Of a DNA stretch of 64,000 bases, positions 27,801-35,383 are shown in pieces. The stretch comes from an uncultured Lachnospiraceae bacterium (GTDB taxonomy: Bacteria; Bacillota; Clostridia; Lachnospirales; Lachnospiraceae), in the NCBI GenBank assembly GCA_947627365.1, contig CANQVT010000004.1, positions 1 to 64,000 on the forward strand, in the 5' to 3' direction. Each line of letters begins with the position of its first letter. Position 1 is the first letter of the stretch. The notes beneath the pieces were generated by a model. That model worked only from the letters and a program-made list of their open reading frames with translations, was not told where the DNA came from and did not search any database. Position numbers and translations under genes: made by a program.

Positions 27801-28606
27801 GTCTCCAGGATGTCGGGCATGGACAGCAGGTTGTTGTTCGCGTCCAGGAAGCTCAGCCCAAGCTTGTCGCCTGCGCCCGCCGCCGCGTTCAGGAACGCCT
27901 TGTACTTTGTGCCCGCCTCGGATCCGCTCATGGTCGCCTGGAGCTGTCCGAGGATCGCCAGCTGTTCCTCCATCGGGACGTTCGCGTTCGTTGCCGTCGC
28001 GCCGATCGTCTTGATCGCGTCCGCCATGCCGGATCCGCTGGTCTTGTAGTTCTTGACGGCCGTCGCGATCCCGGCCGAGAACATTTCGCCGAACTCCAGG
28101 TCGCTCAGGTCGTTGTAATATCCTTTATATATGCCATAACCGGTTGCGAAGAGCGACGTCATCTCTCCCGCCGTGCTCTTCGTCGCCTTCGCCGTGAGTG
28201 CGGACAGCTCCGTGAACTGTGCCACGCCCTCGTCCGTCAGCGAGGCGATGCCGCTCTTAATGTCGTAACTTGCACTTATGAAGTCCGCCTTCGTCGTCCC
28301 CGCCCATGTGTCGGAGAAGTTCTTCGCGGCCTTCTCGACCGCGTCCAGGTCCTGCACGCCCAGCGAAGACAGCTCGGCGAGCGCGTCCTGTGTATCAAAA
28401 GTGGATGACACGATGGACAGGCAGCCACCGGCGATCGCCGTACCGGCTCCCGCCATGATGGTGCCCGCCTTCTGCATCACCCCGAACGTGTTGTCCAGTT
28501 TGGACAGGGCGGAAGAGACGCCGCTGGCCGCCCCGTTCACCTTGCCGGTCATGTTGTCGATCATGTCAAGCACCAGGCTCACCCGGAACACACTGTCCAT
28601 GCCCAT
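24887..28606 (-). CDS. Tail tape measure protein
   Basis: 1239 residues, the longest phage gene. The N-terminal 400 residues have the conserved tape-measure pattern (FDTQDALAEL, DALADLLYNNT-like). A long hydrophobic helical region (about 395-770) has repeated LLQTGISLI / LPSLLQ units, and the C-terminal half has tandem Ala/Thr-rich repeats (AGQTILDSL...TAGTPGASAAA). It sets tail length and fills the tube. Start at 28606 with GGAGGGCG. The DNA repeats could undergo recombination, changing length. Confidence 0.92.
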   Translation of the reverse strand: MGMDSVFRVSLVLDMIDNMTGKVNGAASGVSSALSKLDNTFGVMQKAGTIMAGAGTAIAGGCLSIVSSTFDTQDALAELSSLGVQDLDAVEKAAKNFSDTWAGTTKADFISASYDIKSGIASLTDEGVAQFTELSALTAKATKSTAGEMTSLFATGYGIYKGYYNDLSDLEFGEMFSAGIATAVKNYKTSGSGMADAIKTIGATATNANVPMEEQLAILGQLQATMSGSEAGTKYKAFLNAAAGAGDKLGLSFLDANNNLLSMPDILETLRGKYGDTIDAMEKKELKEAFGTDEAIALIDLLYNNTDQLKTGIDDLQTSMAGGTETTEQMAKAINDTPQGKFEVLKQELHNATEELGQGLLPMTNAALTSITNLVKKGSDWVANNQETVGTIMRIVAMLGIFLIVAGTGIALIGTIGKALGGLRTALNLARTATGGLSGALLSSPFGWVLIAVMALIGIFKACGGDIEQLGGIFDKIFKAVVPLISDVLSGISEHLPEFLQFGLDLITSIVQGIGENLPELISSGLDILLNLLMTIINGLPSLLAAGVSLVQMIVTGLAQMLPTIMQAGVTLLTQLLTGILQNLPAILQTGMSLINTLISGLVTLLPQLVQMGVTLLLQLLDGILQNLPALLQTGITLLTMFIQGIAQNLPSLLQTGISLIVMILQGLLSAIPRIITAAIQLVPMLVQGIASMAPTLISSGISLIGQLLTGLITAIPAVLGMIPDMFGQIGDAIMDIDWLGLGGDLVNGIKDGFMKGFTSLVDSVKGLWDDFVGWFKGDDGAETVEGGVVYDEPAGPPAPATAPSAVTTTQTVTTVATTDPAAMQQQGEDAINALIAGVETATPGAQATAAQSAADIMSQFNLDSTDPAGTASAMLGDLTSAIETGTPGAQQSAEDAAADIMSSFNLDGTSVTADSVMDELMNSITAGTPEASAAASNAGQTILDSLTTDTTGATTAADSIMNELTNGITAGTPGASAAAATAGQTILDSLSTDTEGASNAAATLLDNVTSTIDANAGGAQTAATNAGQDILAGLTAGTASASQNGAKVMDDVTSGIRSAGSGAVNAARDIANQIRAAFQNMTITVPAPRLPHVNVSYSTVGSGKATAQVPNFSVAYYAQGGILTQPTLFGMNGSTGMVGGEAGDEAILPLSTLWSRMREVVTETIFGGKKKNGGDTASIGGTARTIRERSEKKETTDSGKKIVVQKLEMNVDMSSIDDMNKLRKLIEQIEGNNDPAYA

Positions 28607-28632
28607 CTCTTCACGCCCTCCTTCCGTATTTC

Positions 28633-28902
28633 TTAATCCTTATCGCTGAACGCCCTCACGACAGCGGTCTGGATGTCGTCCTGCCGCATCCTGCGGCACC
28701 TGATTGCAAGCGCCACGAGTCTGTAGAAGTCCTGCATCCGGCAGTCGGGGAAGCCTTGCGGGATCATAGCAGGCGGCACATACATGTGGATCAGCAGCAT
28801 CCCGCTGTTCACGAAGTCCGTCTCCAGTTCATCCCCGGCCGCCTCGATCTGCCGGTCTGCACTTGCTACAGCCTCTTCACACTCGTGGTCTTCGATAAAC
28901 CC
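28633..28902 (-). CDS. Tail chaperone frameshift extension (GT-type)
   Basis: A frame of about 90 codons in the -1 frame relative to the upstream chaperone gene, entered at GGGTTTA (28896-28902) and reading IEDHECEEAVASADRQ... to AVVRAFSDKD. It has no start of its own with a Shine-Dalgarno near the frame entry. By analogy with lambda G/GT and Mu gp41/42 it is made only as a fusion, and the T part would bind the tape measure. The track start at 28950 lies in the overlap and is not a true start. Confidence 0.75.
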   Translation of the reverse strand, partial: GFIEDHECEEAVASADRQIEAAGDELETDFVNSGMLLIHMYVPPAMIPQGFPDCRMQDFYRLVALAIRCRRMRQDDIQTAVVRAFSDKD

Positions 28903-29303
28903 AGCATGTACAGCAGCTTCTCGCCGAGGCTGATGCCGAGCGCGGGCCATTCAGCCAGCGCGTCGTCCAGCTCGCGCTTCTGCTCCTCGCAGATGTTGTC
29001 CAGCACGAACGTGCGCATCGCCTTCGTCGGGCTCTGGCTCGCCGTCTTGCTGTACCGGTCGTAGGACGCGGGCTTCGGCTCCCTGAACAGGAACGAGAGC
29101 GTGTCGTCCATGTCGTCGTCCTGCGAGATGTTCGTGGACACGATGTAGCCCGTCACCCCTTCGCTCTTCTTCTGCTGCGTGAACGCCTCGAACGCGTCCT
29201 TGTCGTTGCACAGCTTCCCGGTCGCTCCCTGCTGTGCGGCCTCGAAGGCAGCCGTGGCAGCCTCCGCAGGTTTGTCAGTCTTTTCTTTATCCCAGTAGTT
29301 CAT
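28866..29303 (-). CDS. Tail assembly chaperone (G-type)
   Basis: 145 residues, between tail tube and tape measure as in contractile-tail phages. Acidic, helical C-terminus (REELDDAL-like, ALGISLGEKLLYML). AAAAAGGAGAAAG precedes ATG 29303. The gene ends with a frameshift signal that yields a longer fusion. No strong family match from memory; the call rests on position and frameshift layout. Confidence 0.75.
   Translation of the reverse strand: MNYWDKEKTDKPAEAATAAFEAAQQGATGKLCNDKDAFEAFTQQKKSEGVTGYIVSTNISQDDDMDDTLSFLFREPKPASYDRYSKTASQSPTKAMRTFVLDNICEEQKRELDDALAEWPALGISLGEKLLYMLGLSKTTSVKRL
28896..28902 (-). promoter_or_regulatory. -1 ribosomal frameshift slippery site GGGTTTA
   Basis: In the zero frame the codons are CTG GGT TTA, i.e. 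the canonical X XXY YYZ heptamer. Slippage by -1 joins the 145-codon chaperone frame to the extension ending at 28633. The zero-frame stop is about 30 bases further on (28866). Confidence 0.75.
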
Positions 29304-29314
29304 ACTCTTTCTCC

Positions 29315-29341
29315 TTTTTTGACATTTATTTTGAGATTACA
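29315..29341 (-). other. Internal sequence resembling the prophage ends
   Basis: Read on the minus strand: TGTAATCTCAAAATAAATGTCAAAAA. It shares 17 identical bases (AAAATAAATGTCAAAAA) with the right prophage end and the CTCAAAAT of the left end, and also begins with TG. It lies in the short gap between the tail tube and chaperone genes and merges with the chaperone ribosome-binding site. Confidence 0.5.
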
Positions 29342-29350
29342 ACAGTGTCA

Positions 29351-29788
29351 TCACGACGCCCGGCCGTTGATCAGGATGCCGCCCACGGCGATGCCTTCCA
29401 GCTCCACGGTCTCCGAGGTGTCCCCGTGCGCAGGCTTGAAGCTGCGCTTGCTGAACGTGACGTTGTTCAGCGTGTCCGTGCAGGTCGTCGCCCCCGTGTC
29501 CGCGTAGGACACCGTGATCTTCGGGACGATGTAGTCGTAGAACGGCGTGGTGCCCATCGCATCGTCCAGCAGGTTGTAGTCCTCGCGCAGAAGCGTCAGC
29601 TTGACGCTGTTCTTCTGGTCGCCGGTGCCGTAGCCTGCGATCTTGCCGCCCCTGCGGTAGACCGGCGTCTTCTCCTTCTCGTCGCTGTAGTCGATGCCCT
29701 GCGGCTCGATGCCGTTGCATCCGGAGACGCCGATCGTGACGCTCGACCAGTCGTAGACCTTGCCATTAATGATCTGTTTCCTTGCCAT
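29351..29788 (-). CDS. Tail tube protein
   Basis: 145 residues, directly after the sheath gene. Beta-rich with YDWSSVTIGVSG, KNSVKLTLLREDYNLLDDA and a C-terminal GILINGR, the layout of Mu/myovirus tube proteins. Forms the inner tube inside the sheath. Confidence 0.8.
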   Translation of the reverse strand: MARKQIINGKVYDWSSVTIGVSGCNGIEPQGIDYSDEKEKTPVYRRGGKIAGYGTGDQKNSVKLTLLREDYNLLDDAMGTTPFYDYIVPKITVSYADTGATTCTDTLNNVTFSKRSFKPAHGDTSETVELEGIAVGGILINGRAS

Positions 29789-29803
29789 CTCTGCTCCCCT
29801 CCT

Positions 29804-31216
29804 TTACTCGCTCAGCACGTTCACGACGTACATGTTCAGGATGATCTTGCGCAGGTAGCCGCGCGGGACGTACTCGATGCGGACCGGCAGCGTCTTGTCG
29901 CGCCCGCTGTTCATCTCCTCGATCAGGATCCTCGTCTTGCCGTTGCTGATGATCTTGTCAGCTGTCGCCTCGTCCTGCGGCACGTTCAGGTCTGCCTCCA
30001 CCTGGATCAGCGCCGTCTCGATGTCCGTCTGGTCGAAGTCCTCGCTCTGATGGAGCAGGGCCCTCTTGTACGTCTCGCGCGCGATCCGGTACGCCACGCG
30101 GATGTCCTCGACCTTCGAGAAGTCGCTGCTCTCCGGTGCGGTCGTGTTCGCGCTCGCCACGTAGTAGCCCTCCAGCCCGTTGTAGGTGCGCAGCTCGACG
30201 TAGCGTGCCGCCTCCAGCACCTCCATGTAGTCCTCGATGCCCTCCGGCAGCAGCTTGACCACCTTGCCCTCCGGAAGCGAGAACTCCTGCACGAACGCCG
30301 TGCTGGTGCTTTCCTTCGTCCTCGCCAGCCAGCCGCAGAAGACTCCGGCGAAGTTGATGTCCTGCTCCTTTCCGTCCAGCCTCACGTAGCGCATCCACGT
30401 CCGGACGACGACGACGTGGCGGCTCTTCACGCCTTTGGCGTCCTTCTCGATTGCCTCCACGTATGCCGCAGCGTCCTCCTCCGCGGTCGCGTTGCGCTGC
30501 TCGACGATGAAGAAGACGGGCCTGCCGCTCTCCTTCTCCCACTGCATCGCCACCGTTGCCAGGGACGACCACAGCGCCGCGGTGGTCACGCCCTTGACGT
30601 AGATCCACTCATACGCGCCCGTGTAGTTGAGCAGCTTCTTCGCTGCCGCGATGATGTCCTCGTTGCTTGCTGCAGGCGCAGTCGCCGTGAAGCTGAAGAC
30701 GTCGCCCTCCTGGAACTTCGCGCTCGCTTCCGACGCGAACTTCAGCTTGACGCCGGTGTTCGGCAGCTCGTACTCCCCGGAGAGCGGGATCGTCATCTCG
30801 TCGCCCCAGGTCGCGCCGCCGTCCTCGGAGATCGAGCAGGTCGCCTCGTTCACCGCGCCGGTGCTCTCGATCCGGATCTTGACCGCGAACTCGTTCGTCG
30901 GCTCTCCGGAGACGCTGATCGTCGCGTCGCTGGTGCCCTCCACCTCGACCTCGGAGAACTTGCCCTGCGTGGTCGCCTTGACCGGCAGGCAGTAGATCAG
31001 GCTCGCGCCGCCGTCGAGCGCGTCGATGCACGCGTCTGCCAGCGGGCTCTTGCCCAGTGTCTCGCGGATCTGGTTCGTGTCCATGCTGGAGCGGATCGCG
31101 ATCGGGCTGGAGCTCTCGGTGCTGCTCACGCCGATCACGCAGAACGCGCCGGTCCCTGTCCCGCCGCCAGCGCCTGCCATGCTGTCGTTGATGTTAAGCT
31201 CTACACTTGATAACAT
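29804..31216 (-). CDS. Tail sheath protein
   Basis: About 470 residues. N-terminal SSVELNINDSMAGAGGGTGT, central WIYVKGVTTAALWSSL and RTWMRYVRLDGKEQDINFAG, and a C-terminal domain ending YVPRGYLRKIILNMYVVN match the contractile sheath family seen in Mu-like Firmicute phages (DUF2586-type, from memory). ATG 31216 with GGAGGAAG upstream is preferred over the track start at 31234. Contracts on infection to drive the tube through the envelope. Confidence 0.9.
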   Translation of the reverse strand: MLSSVELNINDSMAGAGGGTGTGAFCVIGVSSTESSSPIAIRSSMDTNQIRETLGKSPLADACIDALDGGASLIYCLPVKATTQGKFSEVEVEGTSDATISVSGEPTNEFAVKIRIESTGAVNEATCSISEDGGATWGDEMTIPLSGEYELPNTGVKLKFASEASAKFQEGDVFSFTATAPAASNEDIIAAAKKLLNYTGAYEWIYVKGVTTAALWSSLATVAMQWEKESGRPVFFIVEQRNATAEEDAAAYVEAIEKDAKGVKSRHVVVVRTWMRYVRLDGKEQDINFAGVFCGWLARTKESTSTAFVQEFSLPEGKVVKLLPEGIEDYMEVLEAARYVELRTYNGLEGYYVASANTTAPESSDFSKVEDIRVAYRIARETYKRALLHQSEDFDQTDIETALIQVEADLNVPQDEATADKIISNGKTRILIEEMNSGRDKTLPVRIEYVPRGYLRKIILNMYVVNVLSE

Positions 31217-31220
31217 AGTC

Positions 31221-31418
31221 TTACTTCCTCCCATCTGCCGGAGCTTTGCAGAACGCCTTGACGGCCGCGTCGTACTCGGCCTCCGTCACGCTCTTCCCGG
31301 TCTTCCATCCTTTGAACGCCTTCACGCCTGCCAGCGTGGCCGCGTCCGTCGCCTTGTGTTCGGCCCATGCTTCCACGGGCTTCTGCGTCTTCGTTGCTTT
31401 TGTTTCCTTTGCTTCCAT
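31221..31418 (-). CDS. Small charged phage protein
   Basis: 65 residues, K/A/E-rich, with AGGAGGACAGGGAC before ATG 31418. In Mu the short gp38 lies at this position between gp37 and the sheath gene. No recognisable fold. Confidence 0.65.
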   Translation of the reverse strand: MEAKETKATKTQKPVEAWAEHKATDAATLAGVKAFKGWKTGKSVTEAEYDAAVKAFCKAPADGRK

Positions 31419-31433
31419 GTCCCTGTCCTCCTT

Positions 31434-31922
31434 TTATTCGTCCGTAAAGGTCACACTCGTCTCCGAGGGCAGTGCCCCGGCTTCCGCGTCCGTGTAGATG
31501 CCATACCTGCATTTTATGATCACCTGCACCGCCACCTTCGCCTTCAGGACGCTGTCGTCCTCGTCCACCCAGTCCGCCTCGTCCGGTTCGATCCCCACCC
31601 AGTTGCCGTTGTCGTCGATGAAGCCCTTCCCCAGGCAGACCAGGAAGCCTTCCAGCACCTCCTCGGCCTTCTCTTCGGTCGCCGCTGCGATGATGACGTT
31701 GTACTCCGTCACGCAGTCGTAGTGCTTGCGCCGCAGCATCGAGCAGTCCTCTTGGTCCCTATAAAATTTTTTTGACTTCGATCTCGTCGGCGTGTCCTTG
31801 CCCCGCAGCACCGCGCCGTAAAAGGTGCCCTGTGCGTGCTTCATCTCCCCGACGCTCTGGTATATCCTCCCTGTCATCCCGCCGTTCTTCAGCGAGGTCT
31901 CCAGGTATTCCTTCTTCGTCAT
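31434..31922 (-). CDS. Mu gp37-like tail terminator protein
   Basis: 162 residues. Contains DCVTEYNVIIAAATEEKAEEVLEG and a C-terminal VAVQVIIKCRYGIYTD, consistent with the gp37/tail-terminator group that caps the tail tube. Position between virion morphogenesis protein G and the sheath is as in Mu. Overlaps the G gene by four bases. Confidence 0.75.
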   Translation of the reverse strand: MTKKEYLETSLKNGGMTGRIYQSVGEMKHAQGTFYGAVLRGKDTPTRSKSKKFYRDQEDCSMLRRKHYDCVTEYNVIIAAATEEKAEEVLEGFLVCLGKGFIDDNGNWVGIEPDEADWVDEDDSVLKAKVAVQVIIKCRYGIYTDAEAGALPSETSVTFTDE

Positions 31923-32416
31923 CTTCCTGCCTCCGCGATAGCTTCGTCGATGATGTCCTGGATGTTCTGCCGGTCGCTGTCAGATATTCCCAGGAACGGC
32001 CGGGCCGGTATGTTCACCGTGACCTGCTTCTTCCGGATCCATCTGCCGCCCACCTGGAACGCCAGGAACGGCTTGCTCCGGGCGCGGATCGTCCTGCCGG
32101 ACGCCCCGAACTGGTGCGTGGCCGCGTAGATCAGGTTCGTGCCGACCTCCGCGCCCTGTGCGCTCGCCCGTGTGTTGATCGAATTTTTCAGCGCTGCCGT
32201 GACCACGAGCGTCTGCCCGCTTGCCCCGGCACGGATTGACCGCGGCCACGCCTTGCCCTCCGGCGACGTGCCGCTCTCGAAGCGCTCCTGCACCCCGGTC
32301 CGCAGGGCTTCCGCCAGCGCGTTGTTCACGCCAGCCTTGTCAAGCCCTGCGAGCCCGTTCAGCTTTGCGAGCAGCTGTTCGGTCTCCCCGTCTATGTTTA
32401 CCCTGATAGATGACAT
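31919..32416 (-). CDS. Virion morphogenesis protein (Mu G-like)
   Basis: 165 residues: TEQLLAKLNGLAGLDKAGVNNALAE at the N-terminus, RFESGTSPEGKAWP in the middle and ARPFLGISDSDRQNI near the end are the hallmarks of the phage virion morphogenesis family (tail completion). ATG 32416 with GAGGAG nine bases upstream; GTG 32422 is an alternative. Confidence 0.92.
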   Translation of the reverse strand: MSSIRVNIDGETEQLLAKLNGLAGLDKAGVNNALAEALRTGVQERFESGTSPEGKAWPRSIRAGASGQTLVVTAALKNSINTRASAQGAEVGTNLIYAATHQFGASGRTIRARSKPFLAFQVGGRWIRKKQVTVNIPARPFLGISDSDRQNIQDIIDEAIAEAGR

Positions 32417-32418
32417 TA

Positions 32419-32901
32419 TCACCAGCTCCTCATGCTGTCCCGCGAGAAGATCCGCTCGTTCGAGCTCAGGCGGAAGCCGTCCTGCGCAGCTCCCTCGCCC
32501 GTCCCGTCGTCTCCCCCGCCGCCTTCTCCGCCGTCACTGTCCGGCCCGATGCTCACCGTGCCCTTCGCCACCAGCGTCAGGTACTGGATCGCGTTTTTGT
32601 ACCGGATGTAGATCGTGTTCTCGCGCTCGTCCTCGTCGATGCCGGTGCGGCTCGCGAGGTTGTAGACCGCGATGTCTTTGGCGAACTTGCGCAGCACCTC
32701 CGGCGCTCTCTTCATCGGTAGCGGGTACCGCTTGTAGAGGTAGCCGTCGATCTCCGCGCACGCGTCCTCGATCGCCAGCTGGCAGAACGGCGTGATCTTT
32801 GCCCGCCTCTCCTCGGCGTCCTCGATGATCTCAGGGCCGAGGATCGCGTCGATCATGTCGTCCTTCAGCATGGAGAGCACTTCGTCGATCGTGCAGTACA
32901 T
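32419..32901 (-). CDS. Mu gp36-like protein (DUF1320)
   Basis: 160 residues. MYCTIDEVLSML, AIEDACAEIDGYLYKRYPLPM and VLRKFAKDIAVYNLASR are typical of DUF1320 head-tail connector proteins. A Gly/Asp-rich insert (GGEGGGGDDGTGEG) precedes the C-terminus. One-base overlap with the major head gene. Confidence 0.9.
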   Translation of the reverse strand: MYCTIDEVLSMLKDDMIDAILGPEIIEDAEERRAKITPFCQLAIEDACAEIDGYLYKRYPLPMKRAPEVLRKFAKDIAVYNLASRTGIDEDERENTIYIRYKNAIQYLTLVAKGTVSIGPDSDGGEGGGGDDGTGEGAAQDGFRLSSNERIFSRDSMRSW

Positions 32902-33800
32902 CAGCCAGCCGCCGCCACGGTGCCGTCAGATCCCCAGGCCATCTGCCAGAAGCCGAAGCCCGCGTTGCTGCGCCCGTCCGCGCCGTACAGGAACTCGTCG
33001 TGCATGAACACGTTCATGTCGTCGTCTTTGGTCAGCTGCGTGAACTTGATCTTCTTGCGCTCCTGGTAGATCATCGGCTTCAGGAACTTCTTGGTGCACA
33101 GCAGGAACCACTTGTCCGCGTTCTCGCCTGCGAGCTGCGTGGAGACCAGGAGCTCCGCCGTGCCCTTCATCACGTTGGACGTGCCGTCGATGATCTCGGC
33201 CATCAGCGTCTCGCGCGCCTCCTGCTCGTAGGACGGCGACACGATCAGAAGATCCGGCACCAGGTTGAGCGGGTCGCCCTTGTCCCCGGTCAGGTTCATG
33301 ATCGCCGCGCGCGCCTCGATGTAGGTGTCGCGGTTGAACTTCTTCGTCCCCTTATTGCTGAAGGTCGCCTTGCCGCTCTTGTGGTCGGTCGCGAAGAACG
33401 CCTTCCCATCGTAGCACTTCTCGTCGAAGCCTTTGGCCAGCAGCCCGAAGACGAGCTTGTCCGGATGCAGGCCCGCCGCTTCGCCCATCTGCGAGAACAT
33501 CGGCGAATAGATGCCGTACTGGTCGTCCTCGATGTCCTCACGCGGCACGCCCAGCGTCCGCTCGAACTTCTTGTTCCGGATCGTGTACCCGAAGCTGTCC
33601 ATGTGCTGGATCTCCCTCTCGCCGATCCACTCGCGCAGGTCGGGCAGCTGCCCCAGCCACTTGTAGCTGTTCTCCGCCGTGCTCGACGGCACCACCGTCG
33701 CGATCTTCTGGTAGTCGGTCTTCACTTCCTGTAATGCCTTATTGAACGCTGCGCTGTAGCCGACCGTCAGCTCGCGCAGGTTTGCCTGATTAACAATCAT
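32901..33800 (-). CDS. Major head protein (Mu gpT-like)
   Basis: 299 residues of the Mu gpT type: N-terminal LRELTVGYSAAFNKAL, central IRNKKFERTLGVPREDIEDDQYG and C-terminal KFTQLTKDDDMNVFMHDEFLYG. Forms the icosahedral shell. AAAGGAGGACAAGGGAC precedes ATG 33800. Confidence 0.95.
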   Translation of the reverse strand: MIVNQANLRELTVGYSAAFNKALQEVKTDYQKIATVVPSSTAENSYKWLGQLPDLREWIGEREIQHMDSFGYTIRNKKFERTLGVPREDIEDDQYGIYSPMFSQMGEAAGLHPDKLVFGLLAKGFDEKCYDGKAFFATDHKSGKATFSNKGTKKFNRDTYIEARAAIMNLTGDKGDPLNLVPDLLIVSPSYEQEARETLMAEIIDGTSNVMKGTAELLVSTQLAGENADKWFLLCTKKFLKPMIYQERKKIKFTQLTKDDDMNVFMHDEFLYGADGRSNAGFGFWQMAWGSDGTVAAAG

Positions 33801-33816
33801 GTCCCTTGTCCTCCTT

Positions 33817-34236
33817 TTATACTGCCTCGGATGCCTGTGCAGGCACCACGATGTCCGTCATGTCCACGGTCACGCCGTCGTCGTCCACGGCCAGGATCCT
33901 GCCGCATACGCTCGCGCCGGTGTCCGTCTTGGTGACGCTGGTCGGCCCCGCGATGTAGCACATCTTCAGCACGTCGGTCTTCTCGATCGTGCCGTCGTTG
34001 TCCCACACGAACGTGCCCCTGCGCACTTCCACGTCCACGGCCCCGTCAGCTCCTGCGCTGTTGTCCGCGGGACGCTGCACGCATCCGGCCACCGTCAGCT
34101 TCTCGGCCTTGCTCCCCAGTACGGCGTAGCCGCTCTCGTTCACCGCCGCGATCGTTGCCTCGGTGAGTGCGGCCTTCGCGGCCACCGGCAGCACGATCGT
34201 CCGGTTGTCCAGCTTCTCGTTCCCTGTTCTGATCAT
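33817..34236 (-). CDS. Head decoration-type protein
   Basis: 139 residues, beta-rich (RRGTFVWDNDGTIEKTDVLKMCYI, SVCGRILAVDDDGVTVD), between scaffold and major head genes. In this position many Mu-like phages carry a small stabilising or decoration protein. Assigned by position. Confidence 0.65.
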   Translation of the reverse strand: MIRTGNEKLDNRTIVLPVAAKAALTEATIAAVNESGYAVLGSKAEKLTVAGCVQRPADNSAGADGAVDVEVRRGTFVWDNDGTIEKTDVLKMCYIAGPTSVTKTDTGASVCGRILAVDDDGVTVDMTDIVVPAQASEAV

Positions 34237-34237
34237 C

Positions 34238-34774
34238 TTACTCGCCCTCCTTGTCTGCGTACTTCTCGAAGTCCTCGTCGCTGATGCCGAGGTTCTTCAG
34301 GATCAGCTTCTGGTTCCCGTCCGGATCCTTGCCCTCCGGCGCGTCCTTCAGCGCCATCCTGCCCTGCGGCACCATCGCCGGGGCCTGCTCCACGAACGCC
34401 TTGAAGCCTTCCGGATCCTTCAGGGCATAGCTCCTCGCCCACTCCTTCTGCGCTGCCGCGATCTTTCCGTCCTTCAGTGCGGCAGCCACCGCGTCGTCCG
34501 CGGCCTTGCCCTTGATCTGGCCCTCCAGATCCTGGACGCGCTGCGCCAGCGTCGCGTCGCCCGCCTTCAGCGCCATGATCTTCGCCGTGACGTCCTCCGT
34601 CCTGGCTTCGTCCGGAAGCTCCAGCAGGCCGAGGATCGTGCTGTTCGCCACCACTTCCTGTTCTGCGCTCCCTTCCTTCATCTTGGCCGCCACTCCCGCC
34701 AGGGCAGTGCGCACCTGCTCCTCGGTTGCATCCTCCGGAAGTCCGAGCAGTCTTGCGATTTCTTTGAGATCCAT
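34238..34774 (-). CDS. Scaffold protein from an internal start (Mu Z-like)
   Basis: An in-frame ATG at 34774 (MDLKEIARLLGLPED) is preceded by AAAAGGAGGACAAGGAC, as good a ribosome-binding site as any in the operon. It would make a separate 178-residue scaffold identical to the C-terminal part of the protease, as Mu gene Z does within gene I. Confidence 0.75.
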   Translation of the reverse strand: MDLKEIARLLGLPEDATEEQVRTALAGVAAKMKEGSAEQEVVANSTILGLLELPDEARTEDVTAKIMALKAGDATLAQRVQDLEGQIKGKAADDAVAAALKDGKIAAAQKEWARSYALKDPEGFKAFVEQAPAMVPQGRMALKDAPEGKDPDGNQKLILKNLGISDEDFEKYADKEGE

Positions 34775-35263
34775 GTCCTTGTCCTCCTTTTCGATCTCGT
34801 TGAATAACTCGTCCAGCGTCCCGTCGTTGTCGGCGCACATAGCAAACATGCCGTTGATCGCCGGGACGTTGGTCAGTGCCACGGAATGGATCGCCGTCAC
34901 GCGTCCGTCCTTGCGGACCTTCACGACCGGCGACAGGTACCGGTATTCCTTGTTCTTCAGGTACTCGGCAGCCTTGTCCGTCCATTCCACCTTTGCGATG
35001 ATCGCGTCCTCCCCTTTGCGGAGCTCGCGGATCCATCCGCCCGCGGGTGCCTGCACGTTCAGCATCGTCTGGTGCTCGTAGTCCACCACCAGGTCGAGCT
35101 TCCGGTCTTTGAACTCCCGCAGTATCATCTCAGCAGACAGGTCATCGACCAGGAACGTGCCCTTCTTGCTCTCCACCCTGCCCAGTGGCAGGATCTTGAT
35201 CTCCTCCGGCACACCGTCCCGCACCTCGATGTGGTCTGCTGTCATCGCTATTTGTTCGATCAT
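34238..35263 (-). CDS. Prohead protease with scaffold domain (Mu I/Z-like)
   Basis: 341 residues. The N-terminal part (ILPLGRVESKKGTFLVDD, DLVVDYEHQT, RYLSPVVKV, ALTNVPAINGM) is the Mu I protease family: the VDYEH segment and the LTNxPA motif are characteristic. The C-terminal 178 residues are helical and acidic and act as scaffold. The protease is expected to cleave the scaffold during head maturation. Confidence 0.92.
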   Translation of the reverse strand: MIEQIAMTADHIEVRDGVPEEIKILPLGRVESKKGTFLVDDLSAEMILREFKDRKLDLVVDYEHQTMLNVQAPAGGWIRELRKGEDAIIAKVEWTDKAAEYLKNKEYRYLSPVVKVRKDGRVTAIHSVALTNVPAINGMFAMCADNDGTLDELFNEIEKEDKDMDLKEIARLLGLPEDATEEQVRTALAGVAAKMKEGSAEQEVVANSTILGLLELPDEARTEDVTAKIMALKAGDATLAQRVQDLEGQIKGKAADDAVAAALKDGKIAAAQKEWARSYALKDPEGFKAFVEQAPAMVPQGRMALKDAPEGKDPDGNQKLILKNLGISDEDFEKYADKEGE

Positions 35264-35296
35264 GTCCTTCGTTCCCCTCTCTGTTTTGCCCTGTAA

Positions 35297-35322
35297 CCGC
35301 GTTATAACGCGTTATAACGCGG
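35297..35322. promoter_or_regulatory. 26-bp perfect palindrome near the prophage centre
   Basis: CCGCGTTATAACGCG.TTATAACGCGG reads the same on both strands over 26 bases (two overlapping CGCGTTATAACGCG units). It lies in the 120-bp gap between the F-like head gene and the protease gene, 17.3 kb from the right end and 19.1 kb from the left end. Mu has its strong gyrase site in the gap before gene I. No gene lies in this gap. Confidence 0.6.
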
Positions 35323-35383
35323 GTGAACGGTTTTCTTGCGGCAATCCCCCGCCCTGCGCCACTCGGCTCGCTCTGCGCGGCTC

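Noticed and set aside
29234-31210. 658-codon plus-strand ORF opposite sheath and tube genes
   Set aside because: Shadow of three well-supported late genes; low-complexity D/R/V/L composition.
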